Positions 45,621-56,337 of a stretch of 64,000 nucleotides of DNA are shown in pieces (position 1 is the stretch's first letter; each line of letters begins with the position of its first letter). The notes beneath the pieces are model-generated. The model worked only from the letters and a program-made list of their open reading frames with translations. It searched no databases and had not been told where the DNA came from. A program made the position numbers and the translations under genes. The stretch comes from Corticium candelabrum (taxonomy: Eukaryota > Porifera > Homoscleromorpha > Homosclerophorida > Plakinidae): NCBI RefSeq assembly GCF_963422355.1, contig NC_085090.1:2722729-2786728 (forward strand). The letters are read 5' to 3'.

Positions 45621-47916
45621 ATTAGTCTCGCGTAGCAAGACCCCATTCCGCCGCGTCTTCCCCGGCGAAATGGGGTCTGGTGAATGGCCTTTGATGTCGC
45701 TGAGTGCCGCGTAGCCAGAAATCGGCTATCTAAAGACCGGATTTTGTTTCTTAAACGCTTCACTAAAGACGAGACTGGTATGCACGCAGTGCAATCCTAT
45801 CTCACTAGACTCTCTTGTTTCGTAGAGAACAACTCGAAGACTACAACTAGAGTCGTTGCTGTTTGTGAAATCCGCATGTTTACAGCAGCGATTAAACGCG
45901 GCCGCGGGAACGTTGACGTCGACAGGCTTCGATTTCATGCAGCCATGATCGACGTCGTACGATCTCGCGTTGTGCGCTCGTGTCACAACGGAGACTGAAT
46001 GCGAACGTACTGGATGGATGCGAAAGTACTCGGTGCTGTTTGCTGTTTGCTGTTTTTGACGTCTAAAGCGACCCCAGACAGTCCAGAGTGAGCGATACCT
46101 GGAAGGGCTTGAAGCTGCATGACGTCATCGAAACAAGATGAGTCGTCTTTCTGTATTAGGGTAATCATTTCATGTATTTTGTGCTTTGGTTTGGTGAACA
46201 CATACAGTAGCAACCCGGTAGAGACCACGTTGTGATTTCAGTAATATGAACGGAAGCAGCTTGGGTTGCAGACTTCACTTCTGACACTGCATGTCAATCT
46301 GTGAAACACGCAAGTCTCTACTACTTACGTTTATACATTATATAATATCTGCCTGGCACTGAGTAACCTTTACGTAACAATTAACTCTGCATGCGTATAC
46401 TGCATGATCATCATGTATTAATTCATAGATATACATATATGGTAGTCCATATATATCTAGTCTAGAGTTTTTTACTAATCATTTGTACTAAATAGACAAC
46501 ATTTGGTCACTGTATCTTCAGCTCAGATCAAAGTTGGGATCCCACTTTACATTTCCATCAGATTGTATCAATTTGCAACAATTTTGTCTAGTTGATATGT
46601 ATTCGAATGCCTCCACAGTCGAGATGAAAGAAAATTTTTGATGTCATTTAGTTAAGTAGACAGCACATTGAGAGTTCTGATAGCTACAACAGCATTTGGG
46701 ATGGGTGTTGACATTCCCAACACTAGGTGGATTGTTCATTGGAGTCCTCCATAATTCATTGAAGATTATGTCCAAGAGACTGGGCGAGCTGGAAGGGATG
46801 GCTTGAAAGCAACTGCACTGCTTGTATATGAACATTTGCACAGGACAGTTTCATTCTCGATGAGGAAGTATGGACAATATTTTACAACTTGTCGTAGGAA
46901 GTGCTTATTTGCTGATTTTTAATTTGGCGTTAGTGAAGACAGTGCAGGAAAAGGATGTGGTTGTTGTGATGTTTGTGTACTTAGTTGTGACTGAGGTAAC
47001 TGCTAAACCTTTGACTTTCTAGTGAAATAAATATCTGCATGTTGTAATAACTGTCTAAAATTCTAGATTATGTAGCGCTGCATGCATGATCGTAAATCAT
47101 GCAATGAAACATAACTGTCTGACATGTCGACGTGCTTTTGTGCTTGATGAAACCACCAGATGCTATCACCTTGTTGAGCAAGAGAAAACAGTTGGATGGA
47201 GGTAGTCTCCCTGAAGCTCCACATACTCTGGAAGTTACGCTGCAGGAACACGCGTAATATCTAGCTCCTCCAAACAACACATCGAATATCACCTAGGGAC
47301 GTCCAGCATTTCCGTTCTTCCTGGTTGCTACTGTATGTGTTCACCAAAGCAAAGCACAAAATACATGAAATGATTACCCAAACACAGAAAGACGACTCAT
47401 CTTGTTTCGATGACGCCATGCAGCTCCAAGCCCTTCCAGATATCGCTCACTCTGGACTGTCTGGGGTCGCTTTAGACGTCAAAAACAGCAAACAGCAAAC
47501 AGCACCGAGTACTTTTGCATCCATACAGTACGTTCGCATTCAGTCTCCGTTGTGACACGAGCGCACAACGCTAGATCGTACGACGTCGATCATGGCTGCA
47601 TGAAATCGAAGCCTGTCGACGTCAACGTTCCCGCGGCCGCGTTTAATTGCTGCTGTAAACATGAAGATTTCACAAACAGCAACGACTCTAGCTGTAGTCT
47701 TCAAGTCGCTCTCTACGAAACCAGCGAAGCTAATGAGATAGGATTGCACTGCGTGCATACCAATCTCGTCTTTAGTGAAGCGTTAAAGAAAAAACTCCAG
47801 TCTTTAGATAGCCGATTTCTGGCTACGCGGCACACAGCGACATCAAAGGCCATTCACCAGACCCCATTTCGCCGGGGAAGACGCGGCGGAATGGGGTCTT
47901 GCTACGCGTGACTAAT
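45621..47916. mobile_element. 2.3-kb element with 594-bp inverted repeats and RecQ fragment
   Basis: Arms 45621-46214 and 47323-47916 are inverted copies of equal length with high identity (about 95% in the part I compared). Each arm begins with CGCGTAGCAAGACCCC and a near-perfect palindrome (GACCCCATTCCGCCG...CGGCGAAATGGGGTC) that can form a terminal hairpin. Each arm also has frames open for 80-120 codons on both strands. The 1.1-kb centre contains a degraded RecQ helicase fragment. The element interrupts a paralogous block that continues at 45480-45620 and 47930-49070. No clear target-site duplication was found. Confidence 0.8.
46605..46922 (+). pseudogene. RecQ-like helicase fragment (motifs V-VI)
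   Basis: In one plus-strand frame: SRDERKFLMSFS*VDST, then LRVLIATTAFGMGVDIPNTR (motif V), then IVHWSPP*FIEDYVQETGRAGRDG (motif VI), KATALLVYEH and a tail YGQYFTTCRRKCLFADF* that resembles the start of the RecQ zinc-binding region. Superfamily 2 RecQ helicases unwind DNA. Two in-frame stops interrupt it. The N-terminal ATPase motifs are absent from this window. It lies wholly within the loop of the long-TIR element. Confidence 0.85.
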
Positions 47917-47929
47917 CCGACATTGCCAT

Positions 47930-48502
47930 AATTCATCTTATTCCAAGGCAACTGTTAGTTTGCCAGTTTGAAGGAGGTAAGCGGTCCGTAGGCGGTCAGA
48001 AGCCGAGATGGTTCTATGTCGTGATGAGATATTTGAGGAAATGCAACCTCAACAAAGAATGGATGCACATTGGCCAACATCTTGCGAATTGGATATCCAT
48101 AGCGGACGCTGTAGTTACAGAGTTGAATAAGGAAGCTAAGGAAGCGTGAGAGATGGAGAAAGATAAAAAGAAAAATAGAAATGAGAGGAAACAAGTATCA
48201 GATCAGACCGAATTATCGTGCACTCAATTGACCTGGTTGCATTATTACAGCCCAAAATTAAACAAGACCGGTCTTGTCAATCACCAATGAATAAAACACG
48301 GAGTAGCATCTAAAGGGATGCTCTTTGTTGTCATTGCCACCAAAAATATATACAACAATGTTGTAGAAATCCGAACAAAGTTCAGATATTACATTGGGAA
48401 CAATATAAGGTACTAGAAACAGACTGAATAATGTAGCCTGCACTATTTCCTCATGAAAGAACATAGATACATAATGTGTGTATGTGTGTGTGTGCGTGCG
48501 TT

Positions 48503-48549
<47 letters not shown>

Positions 48550-49070
48550 ATGTGTGTGTGTGTGTGTGTGCGCGCGCACGCGTGTGTGTGTCGTTTTTAA
48601 TGTAGAGAATGCACCACTACTGACATTTGCGTTCTCGGTGTTGTCAATAACTGCTAAATCCAATCAAACAATTTATTTAAAAACGGAATCCTCATCTTTA
48701 CCTCAACATTTGTGCTTTACTTGCCTACTAAAAACACCCAGTACGACTTTGAAGTTCCCAAGCCTGAGGACGATTGAAGTCGTACTGTTGTCACTTCTTA
48801 AGATCGTTGACTGCTGCTTGACTTGTCTACTTTCCTTTTCTGAAACCTTTACCAATCACAAACCAGTCAGGGTGATTTGTTTGTAGGTGGTTTCTAACAG
48901 TTGGGATATTGTAAATTCTTTAATTTGTTTTACCTCTCAAAAGGCTTCTTGAGCATATTGTACACGACGCCTTACGGTTTTCTACTTCCAAAACCATAAA
49001 ATACTACTAAATACCGCTAAAATAAATTGCATATGATGGTAACATATTCAAACCTAAGTGTGGTATTGGG
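47930..49070. repeat. paralogous segment, matches 11097-12225
   Basis: Same order of features: the KLNKEWMHIGQH-like coding stretch, CATCTAAAGGGATGCTC, the TG/CG microsatellite, then CTTTGAAGTTCCCAAG and GACGCCTTACGGTTTTC. Homology ends near GTGTGGTATTG at 49070. Confidence 0.75.
48474..48591. repeat. (TG)n(CG)n microsatellite
   Basis: TG tract with CG interruptions, in the same position as 11671-11748 in the paralog. Confidence 0.95.
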
Positions 49071-49480
49071 CAAAAGATCCAACTGTGCAAGGCGTTGAAA
49101 TGATGGCGAAGTTATACCAGGACGATGTCCATTTATTGAAGGCTCTCTGTCCGTTTTCTTACTAGAAGTGTGTACGTGTAACATAATTTTAACATCATTT
49201 CAAAAAAATAACACTTACGATGTACACCGGTACGTATTTCAGATGTGGTAAAACATTATACGGGTAGACAAAAATACTTTTCCCTCACTTACGTCATGTA
49301 TGCCACAGAAGAAGTCATACGATTTTTCCTTCAAACTTCTTACTATATATACATATATACCAAATTTTGTTAAATCTACTGCAATTTATTAAAATGTGGC
49401 GTCTATTTGATTGCGGCGTTTCAAATTTTTGATGTGTAAGCCGAAGCGTTTAAACAAATGCGGCGAAAGAAACTTAATTT
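49071..49480. repeat. paralogous fragment, matches 62610-63120
   Basis: TTATACCAG..., TACGTCATGTATGCCACAG and CGATTTTTCCTTC are shared. This copy lacks the MITE that interrupts the other copy at 62846. Confidence 0.7.
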
Positions 49481-49837
49481 TGAAGGTGGTGTTTAATCAA
49501 TGAAATACGTTAACATAACTTAATTAAAAATCTCAAAGCATGCAATATTTGTCTTTCGTAAGTATTATTGGTTGAAGAAACATAAGAATTATTTTTTATA
49601 TATTTATTATAAAGGTAAATTCGATTGTCTATTTTCAAATTTCAAATTTCAAATTTGTAATGTTTAGTTAAAACGGCCGGAAAATGCATATTTCAATAGT
49701 AGTAAGAAAACTTATCCTTGATGTGCTAAAGGATTACATTTTACTGTACGCTAATACCTCAACATCCTTCCCAACATCTCTCCAAGTTAAGTAGGCAAGT
49801 CCCAACTACGAACATCTAAAACTTCTAATTGCATACG
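49481..49837. other. AT-rich sequence
   Basis: Nothing recognised. Confidence 0.4.
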
Positions 49838-51104
49838 TGCATGTAACATCTTATCGTTGTAGCACCTTAGTTTTACAGACAATAATGTTCTTGAAAGATC
49901 GAGGAAACAGTATCTCTCTGATTGATCATGTAATTCAGCATATTCCTTTTAGAGTCTTTAGAGTAAAAGATTATATGAAGATCAGAGATGAAAAAACTAG
50001 TGGATGGAATAGACCATCTGCTGTGGTAATATCAGCTTTAGGTCTGGCATCTTTTTCACATTCTACTGATACTGTTGCTGAACCAGGACTGATCGCTGCT
50101 TTTAATATATAGGAATGTTGTAAAGAATTACGGATTGTAACATAAAAATATCTAAGTCGACCATCTATAAAATCTGAATGATGCACGTCTCCTGGTCTGA
50201 TTAAATCACACCCTGATCAGTTCTGTTCTTTTTTGACCTGCTTGCTTGGAATATTACTTTGCAAAGACCATTGTAACGTTGAACACGTAGCGGACTTCTT
50301 AGGCGGCTGATTAGGCGGTCACCAAACGGATCAATTGTAGTGCCACAAAAGAAGGTTGTGGAAGAGGAAACAACGGAATGCCAAGCAATGTCCGGATAGC
50401 AATTACGAGTTCATGCGGGAGAATGGTGAGGCCTAGATTGGGGTTGGGTAATGCCCGCAACCAAGCCACCGAAAGATTCGACAATATTGTGTTCAGACGA
50501 GCTTTGTCTCTTAAACTCCCAGTTTTCATTAAGGAATTAAAAACCATTGTAATGTATTTGTTTCTGAATGTTCTGCTGAGGTGTGTTGAGATCCAAAGTG
50601 GGCATTGCAGGCAATTTCTTTCCAAGAATACCGTACGCTTTATTTTGGCCTTGAACTTGATAATCAAGACAGAACACCTTTCTAGCAAATTTGGCGTTTG
50701 AATTGCTTTCGTTTCTTAAGAGACTTTGAATCAACTTTTGGGTGGTATTGCAACTTCCTACAAAAGCAGCCACTGATGAGGTTAGTGCTTCTCTAGGACT
50801 AAGACCTCGTGTACGAACTGGTAGTGTCGTTTAGAGCCACAAGGAATCTGGAATAGATAAGTGAGTGATTAGTTCAATAGATTGCCTCAAACCTCTGTCA
50901 AGACGAGAAAATTCACTGTCTGTCAGACTAGGTGGTACAGTCCGCAAAAGGTTACAGAAACTCAAACAACAGCGCAAAAGGTGTAATTCAACCTGAAGGT
51001 CGTCTATGCCGTTGAGATGAGATTGAGTATCAAGGACTTCGTCTATCCGCTTGGCGACCGTATTTTGAAAGAAAATATCTGACCCATCATATCTATGGAA
51101 GGTC
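49838..51104 (-). pseudogene. retroelement C-terminal half (downstream of the LINE insertion)
   Basis: Minus-strand blocks in order: RYDGSDIFFQNTVAKRIDEVLDT..., LRCCLSFCNLLRTVPPS, then a damaged SLWL*TTLPVRTRGLSPREAL, AWLRALPNPNLGLTILPHEL, LLGIPLFP, CGTTIDPFGD (zinc-binding type), RPGDVHHSDFIDGR, then LFHPLVFSS, and a tail LSVKLRCYNDKML. This is the 3' half of a retroelement ORF whose RT core lies at 53322-53580. Frameshifts occur near 50310, 50190 and 49970. It is the same superfamily as the remnant at 2498-3600. Confidence 0.8.
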
Positions 51105-53263
51105 CTTTATTGTAATATACCGAACGATACAGTACAATAAGCGTCTACAGGACTGGTAGCACTATAACAGAAGTAGAGTTCTGGAGTGCTATGTAGAGGT
51201 CCAGTCGAAGACTATACATCACAAATGATTAAAAGCAGAAATTACAACAACAACAAAACACTTTTAAGTTAAGAGATGTTGTCTCTTCTTGCCAACCAGC
51301 ATCGAAAAGAGTCTTTCAGGGTGGAATGAATGACAGCTTGAAACAGATCGTCCAAGTCGCGTTGAAGAGGCTTGCACAACATGCAGACTGCTCGTCGAGT
51401 TTCAGGAAAAATCAATCCTCTCGACCCAACCAAGAGATGCAAAAGCTCCGTCTTATACTGATGGTTAGCATCTTTGACAAGTTGGGCATAGCGGCGTTCT
51501 TTCCGGGCCTTCGTTTCTTCCACGACTGTTTCGAATGGGACCGACAGCTCAAGCATCCAGGCCTTTTTGAGGACGGCATTCCAAACAACAATGTCTGGAC
51601 GAAGGCAGGTACAGGTTATATCGACAGGAAAATTGTATACTGATTCTGGTAGGTCGGCTACTATGGAAAACTGTTGACTAAGATGACGTTTTAGAAAGTC
51701 CACAAATAGTCTCAGCGTATTGTCGTGTCTCTGTTTGTACAAACCTCGATCAAGTAGACTGGGACATGCATTTAGCACGTGGCACAGCGATTGGGGTTGG
51801 TGACAGAGAGGACATTGATTGCACGAAATTTTCTTCCACAACTGTAAGTTGGTTGCTGATGGGAGGGTGTCCTGGAGCCCATTTATTGCCCATTTGAACA
51901 AGTCATCGGGTAGAGATTTTAGGGACAAGGCAAAGTGCTCAGCTTCCACGTCCTTGAATCGAGCCGCTTGACCTTGTACAGACAGGGAGGTAAGATGTGA
52001 CAAATGACGATTATTTGATGATTCCGTAATCGTCTTTTTGATGTTCTTTATTTTTGATTGCAGGCACCCAGGCGAAGTATCAAGAGTTGCCAAGAAACTG
52101 CCGGCACTAAATCTGGTTGATGACAACTCAGTCTCTCTTGAAATCTTTATAGTTGCCAGGGCTCTCAAGCATTCGTCATTTGATTTAGTAAATCGAAGCA
52201 GGTTGCAAGACTGTAGTCTCTTGAAAGAATCTGACGGTTGGCCAAGTTGGAGGCCGCCGTTCTTGGTGTTAAGGAAAAGGCGAGAGACAGCTGCTGAATG
52301 AGCAAGACCGACCCATTTTTTTAAGAATTTCGTGACTACACTGTCCAATGATTGCTCGATCCATGACAAAGGAATAGATGCAATGCTCAGTAACCATGAA
52401 AGCCGCGGTAGCACCGCTCTCTTATAGAGAAGACATTTATTCATTCGGGAAACGGCTGTTTGATCGACTTTATTCAATAAATTCTTAGTAGTCTCCAGAA
52501 GCTCTCTTGAAATGTCGGCATGAGACAGATCAGACGCAATTGGAAGACCCAAGTACTTGTAGCTTTTTTTGTGTGACAAGAATGGAATCTTTTGCCCTTG
52601 TATAGAGATTTCCGGGTCAAAGACAGTTGGATGAATCAGCCTCCGACGTGAAAAAGTTGAACATTTTGCTGCATTGACTTCTAGGCCAGACCATTCGAGG
52701 AATTGGTCTGTTCGCTTGCACACAGCATTAATTTCATGTGGACCTCTTGTGACTACGACAGCGTCATCAGCAAAACTACACAAGAAAGAGTTTTGAGCCA
52801 CTGACGAAAACTGATAGGCACAAGTTGGAGCGAGAGATTCTAAAGCATCAGTGTAAAGGTTGAAAACCATGTCAAAAATAGCCACTGACAGAGGATCCCC
52901 TTGAAATACACCGACCTCATAAGGAAAATTGGAAGTACACCAGTCATCTGTGCAAATGACTGCGCGAAGACCACAATATATATTGGAAATGAGATTTGTC
53001 ACCATATCACCACAATTGTAATGGGACATTGCAAAGCGGATTAAATTATGATCAACACTTCCAAAAGCATTACGCAAGTCAATCCATAGAATGGTTTGAA
53101 GCCGCTGATTGGCTTTCGCATCTCTGATAGCCTCCACCAATTTGAACTGATGTTCTTGACACCCGCTGACGTGATTGATGAACCCCTTTTGGATCGATGT
53201 ATCCAGATATCCATTAGATATGAGATGCTTAAACAGAGTGTCTTTGATGAATGACGTGAACAA
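51105..53263 (-). mobile_element. R2-like LINE with restriction-like endonuclease, 5'-truncated
   Basis: Includes the ORF 53263-51269 and a ~165-bp 3' UTR ending near ACAATAAAGG at 51105. It is inserted between the RT core (53322-53580) and C-terminal half (49838-51104) of another retroelement in the same orientation. The 5' end joins a TCTA/TA microsatellite. Confidence 0.8.
51269..53263 (-). CDS. LINE ORF: reverse transcriptase, CCHC, restriction-like endonuclease
   Basis: Uninterrupted 664-codon frame without an ATG at its start (TTG). It runs straight out of the microsatellite, so the N-terminal part of the protein is missing. RT motifs: ILWIDLRNAFGSVDHNL (A, about residues 58-74), VFQGDPLSVAIFD (B, about 118) and SFADDAVVV (C, about 167). 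The finger CPLCHQPQSLCHVLNAC fits CX2CX7HX4C (about 490). The endonuclease block LRPDIVVW...WMLELSVPFE (about 570-595) and KERRYAQL follow. This domain order is that of R2-type LINEs, which nick DNA with the endonuclease and prime reverse transcription there. The open frame with intact catalytic residues indicates a fairly recent insertion. Lacking its 5' end, it is probably not autonomous. Confidence 0.85.
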   Translation of the reverse strand: MFTSFIKDTLFKHLISNGYLDTSIQKGFINHVSGCQEHQFKLVEAIRDAKANQRLQTILWIDLRNAFGSVDHNLIRFAMSHYNCGDMVTNLISNIYCGLRAVICTDDWCTSNFPYEVGVFQGDPLSVAIFDMVFNLYTDALESLAPTCAYQFSSVAQNSFLCSFADDAVVVTRGPHEINAVCKRTDQFLEWSGLEVNAAKCSTFSRRRLIHPTVFDPEISIQGQKIPFLSHKKSYKYLGLPIASDLSHADISRELLETTKNLLNKVDQTAVSRMNKCLLYKRAVLPRLSWLLSIASIPLSWIEQSLDSVVTKFLKKWVGLAHSAAVSRLFLNTKNGGLQLGQPSDSFKRLQSCNLLRFTKSNDECLRALATIKISRETELSSTRFSAGSFLATLDTSPGCLQSKIKNIKKTITESSNNRHLSHLTSLSVQGQAARFKDVEAEHFALSLKSLPDDLFKWAINGLQDTLPSATNLQLWKKISCNQCPLCHQPQSLCHVLNACPSLLDRGLYKQRHDNTLRLFVDFLKRHLSQQFSIVADLPESVYNFPVDITCTCLRPDIVVWNAVLKKAWMLELSVPFETVVEETKARKERRYAQLVKDANHQYKTELLHLLVGSRGLIFPETRRAVCMLCKPLQRDLDDLFQAVIHSTLKDSFRCWLARRDNIS

Positions 53264-53264
53264 A

Positions 53265-53284
53265 TCTATCTATCTATCTATCTA

Positions 53285-53316
<32 letters not shown>
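53265..53316. repeat. (TCTA)n(TA)n microsatellite at LINE 5' junction
   Basis: Five or so TCTA units followed by about 30 bp of TA, exactly between the LINE frame and the interrupted host retroelement. Confidence 0.95.
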
Positions 53317-53321
<5 letters not shown>

Positions 53322-53580
53322 GTCAACCGAGCAATTCCAATCCGTCGGTAAGCCTATACATTTCTGTAAGAAATTGAGGGAACGTATTGTCAACTGATGG
53401 CCAATGAATCTCGCATTTATCAAGATTGATGTGAAGATCGAATTGAAGATCTTTTGCAGAGAACCACTCTAATAGAAAAGAGATGCAGTGTCGATCACCA
53501 ACAAATGTGCCATCATCCAGGTACCATAGTTGCAGATCTATACCAAGAACATTGACAAAATCCCAACTCCTTCCTTAATT
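53322..53580 (-). pseudogene. retroelement RT core fragment (upstream of the LINE insertion)
   Basis: Minus-strand frame GIDLQLWYLDDGTFVGDRHC...LDKCEIHWPS...LTDGLELLG*. YLDD is the RT catalytic motif; the following INLDKCE..WPS block is typical of this superfamily. The frame breaks upstream of about 53546. It continues, beyond the LINE, at 51104. Confidence 0.8.
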
Positions 53581-54532
53581 GAACTTTTTACTTCAAATAG
53601 CGCTTTTTGTCTAAAGAGAAAACATGCATGTATTGTCAAATGAGACATTAATAGGAAATGCCGTGTAGATGCTGAAGGAAAAAATAGCAAAATTAATAGA
53701 AAAAAAGCGAAACTAGCCAATTTATGCAAATACATTGCATCAATATTGGACATAAAATATAACAATTCTGATTAATAAAAATTTACAAATAGTTTCAGTT
53801 CACGTATTCTTTCTTAAAATTTTTTTGTTACTATTTAATTAATTTTGCTATTTTGTAAGATGTTGTAAATCTGGTAAGTAAATTTTTGAAGAGGTCTCCC
53901 CTCAACCCCATTAAGATGGTGTCATGCCTAGTTATTACTGACTGAACATATGTACATGCAGCAAGTGAGACTGTCCACAAATAAACATGACAGACTACCA
54001 TTACTACTGAGTACATGCACATTACAGCGCACTCGCACAATTAGACTTTCGATATAGGCATACTCTACAATACGAATATATATCTATAGCTGAGCTGATT
54101 AAATATTTTTATGAAATCACACTGTTCAGCACAAACATATCCAGCTTAGGACACACAACTCATATCACACGAACACTTATGAGTCACGCCACGCTTTAGA
54201 CTCAAAGAAGGGTTATGTAATCCATCGCAAAATAGCAGCTGCAACAGGGCCGCTTCAAAATGGTAGCTACGGCTCTGACCAAGTGGCTGAAGAATTTGAA
54301 ATCCTTATTGCAGGGTCTGAAACCCTGTCTGCAACTTTTCCAAATTTGAAGTGTGTTACAAAAAAAACTTGAAACTAGTAAATCATGACAAAGAGTGTAT
54401 TGAGTATATATGTATGTAAAGTCCAGCACACCACCTGACTGTGCTCCATGAAAGTGCAAACTCATGATAACACCAGTTTCAAGTTCCATTTACAAAAAAT
54501 TCTAAAAGTATTGATTCTATTTTAAGTTACCA
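53581..54532. other. AT-rich intergenic sequence
   Basis: No gene is recognised. The ORF at 54202-54489 (minus) has no known domain. Confidence 0.4.
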
Positions 54533-54906
54533 TATAAGCTCAAATAACCCTAATAAGCCCTGCATCTACAACTGGCTGAAAGAAATAAACCCTCGAGGGA
54601 GTTTGTTGTATGTTAGTGACACAAAGCATGTGTCACCGTGGTATGAAAGTCTTTGAAACACGAGTTCAAGACTTTGAAGTCGCATAGTAGATTTACTTCT
54701 GTAGTGTTTCAGTTGCATGATCTGGCGTTGTTTCCATTACTTACTCCCTCCTAATGAGTCTTGAATTCTAGTAGAACAGCGAGTTTTGCAATTGACTACA
54801 CACATCCCACTTGCTGAAATAGATAAGCCCCGTAGCAAAGAAATAAGCCCCACATCTACAACTGGCTGAAAGAAATAAGAAACACGGGGCTTATTAGAGC
54901 TTATAT
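54533..54906. mobile_element. small TIR element with internal repeats
   Basis: TATAAGCTC(A/T)AATAA...CCC at the left is inverted at the right (GGGGCTTATTAGAGCTTATA). CATCTACAACTGGCTGAAAG occurs near both ends in direct orientation. No ORF. Confidence 0.5.
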
Positions 54907-56184
54907 ACAGTATTTATAAGTTGCAATACTAATTATAGTAAGTAGTGATAGCAGTCTACTGTACAACTTACCACAGGATGACTTTGTCCACCTCGAACTA
55001 TCAACTGAATTCTTGCTCTTGTTCTTAGTTGCTTCTGAACAGAGAAATAATGGCTATTGTACTAATAACAGAACAACCGATTTGCTATTGCAGACTAGCA
55101 ACAGGAGTAGATGTATTGTGATCTTCAAAAAAACATCTCGAAGGAGAGTGACTGTTACTATAAGACAAACAGATAGCTAGTCTGCAGCATAATATATAAC
55201 ACGTAACTAAACTAACAAACTAAACTAACAATGCAAGACCACTTGTAGTGTTTGCTGACATGACTGGACCAAAATCAGGATCTTAGAAGAAATACATAAC
55301 TATGGCTTAGCACTACGTTAGCATTATGTGAGATCAAATTACTCGCAATCATGCACTCAAAGACAACCTGCAAATAGGAAGTTAATTCTAGTGGCAACAG
55401 CGTGGCTCTGCTTCTTCCCTTTCTTGTTTGCTGTATTTGTACCACTACACTGACTGCAAAGCAACAAAACAGGCCTGCAACTTCCAGTAGATTACATGTT
55501 ACTGCTATATAATTTACATGAATATTGACTGAGACTCCAAACCAAGCCTTGATGACATTGCAGTGCTGCTAGAATAATTTTTTCCTTATAAAAAAACACA
55601 GATGTATTGCAAAAATTTCTTCTTTGACAAGAGCAATCTAATCACTTTGATAATCTGGTGACAAGCACTTATACTCGTCAACATGATGGTTATCCTTCTT
55701 TGTTTTCTACAATCACCAACCACTTTTCATAACATGCATAATAGAAATTAACAACAACATACATTCAAAGTTTTCTATTAAATGCACCAATATGTATGTC
55801 ACAAATAAAAATTATAAACCAGACAAGCACACAAAAGGATTTTGGAAATTAGTCAATTGTTTTGGTGGTCACTCTCTTTATTACTAAATAAAATGCCCAA
55901 GTGATATCAAGTGTAATGGTTTCTAGTAAATCTATTTTATTACATACTCAGGGGAGGGTCATTATTACTTGGTATCAATGTGTCATATATCTGTTCCATA
56001 GCTGGCTCTTTGATGAAGGCAAATGCGCAGAGTGCTCTTTAGCATTCCTTTTCGCACATTTCTCTACAATCCAAAAAGGGCCAAGTTAGAAAGTAATAAG
56101 GCATAATTCTTAACTATTACAACACCAAATTAATTTAAAAATTTTTATATCTGTCTAGACACTAAGCTTATGATGAGACTTTTA
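54907..56184. other. AT-rich intergenic sequence
   Basis: No gene, RNA or mobile element is recognised in these 1.3 kb. Confidence 0.4.
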
Positions 56185-56306
56185 ATAATTATGACCTTTA
56201 TTTATACTTTTTCAATCACGTTGACAGGTTCTTTGCCAGACGTATACTGTAATGGAGACCAGATAACCACAGCATTCTATAAATAGTCCACAATTAATTT
56301 TTTGCA
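56185..56306. repeat. dispersed repeat, matches 15240-15362
   Basis: Second copy of the 120-bp repeat. It is immediately followed by the minisatellite. Confidence 0.6.
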
Positions 56307-56337
56307 AATTAATACTTCTCTTAATTTGTATACACAC

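Noticed and set aside
51326..52301. Plus-strand ORFs within the LINE
   Set aside because: Antisense shadows of the 664-codon minus-strand LINE frame.
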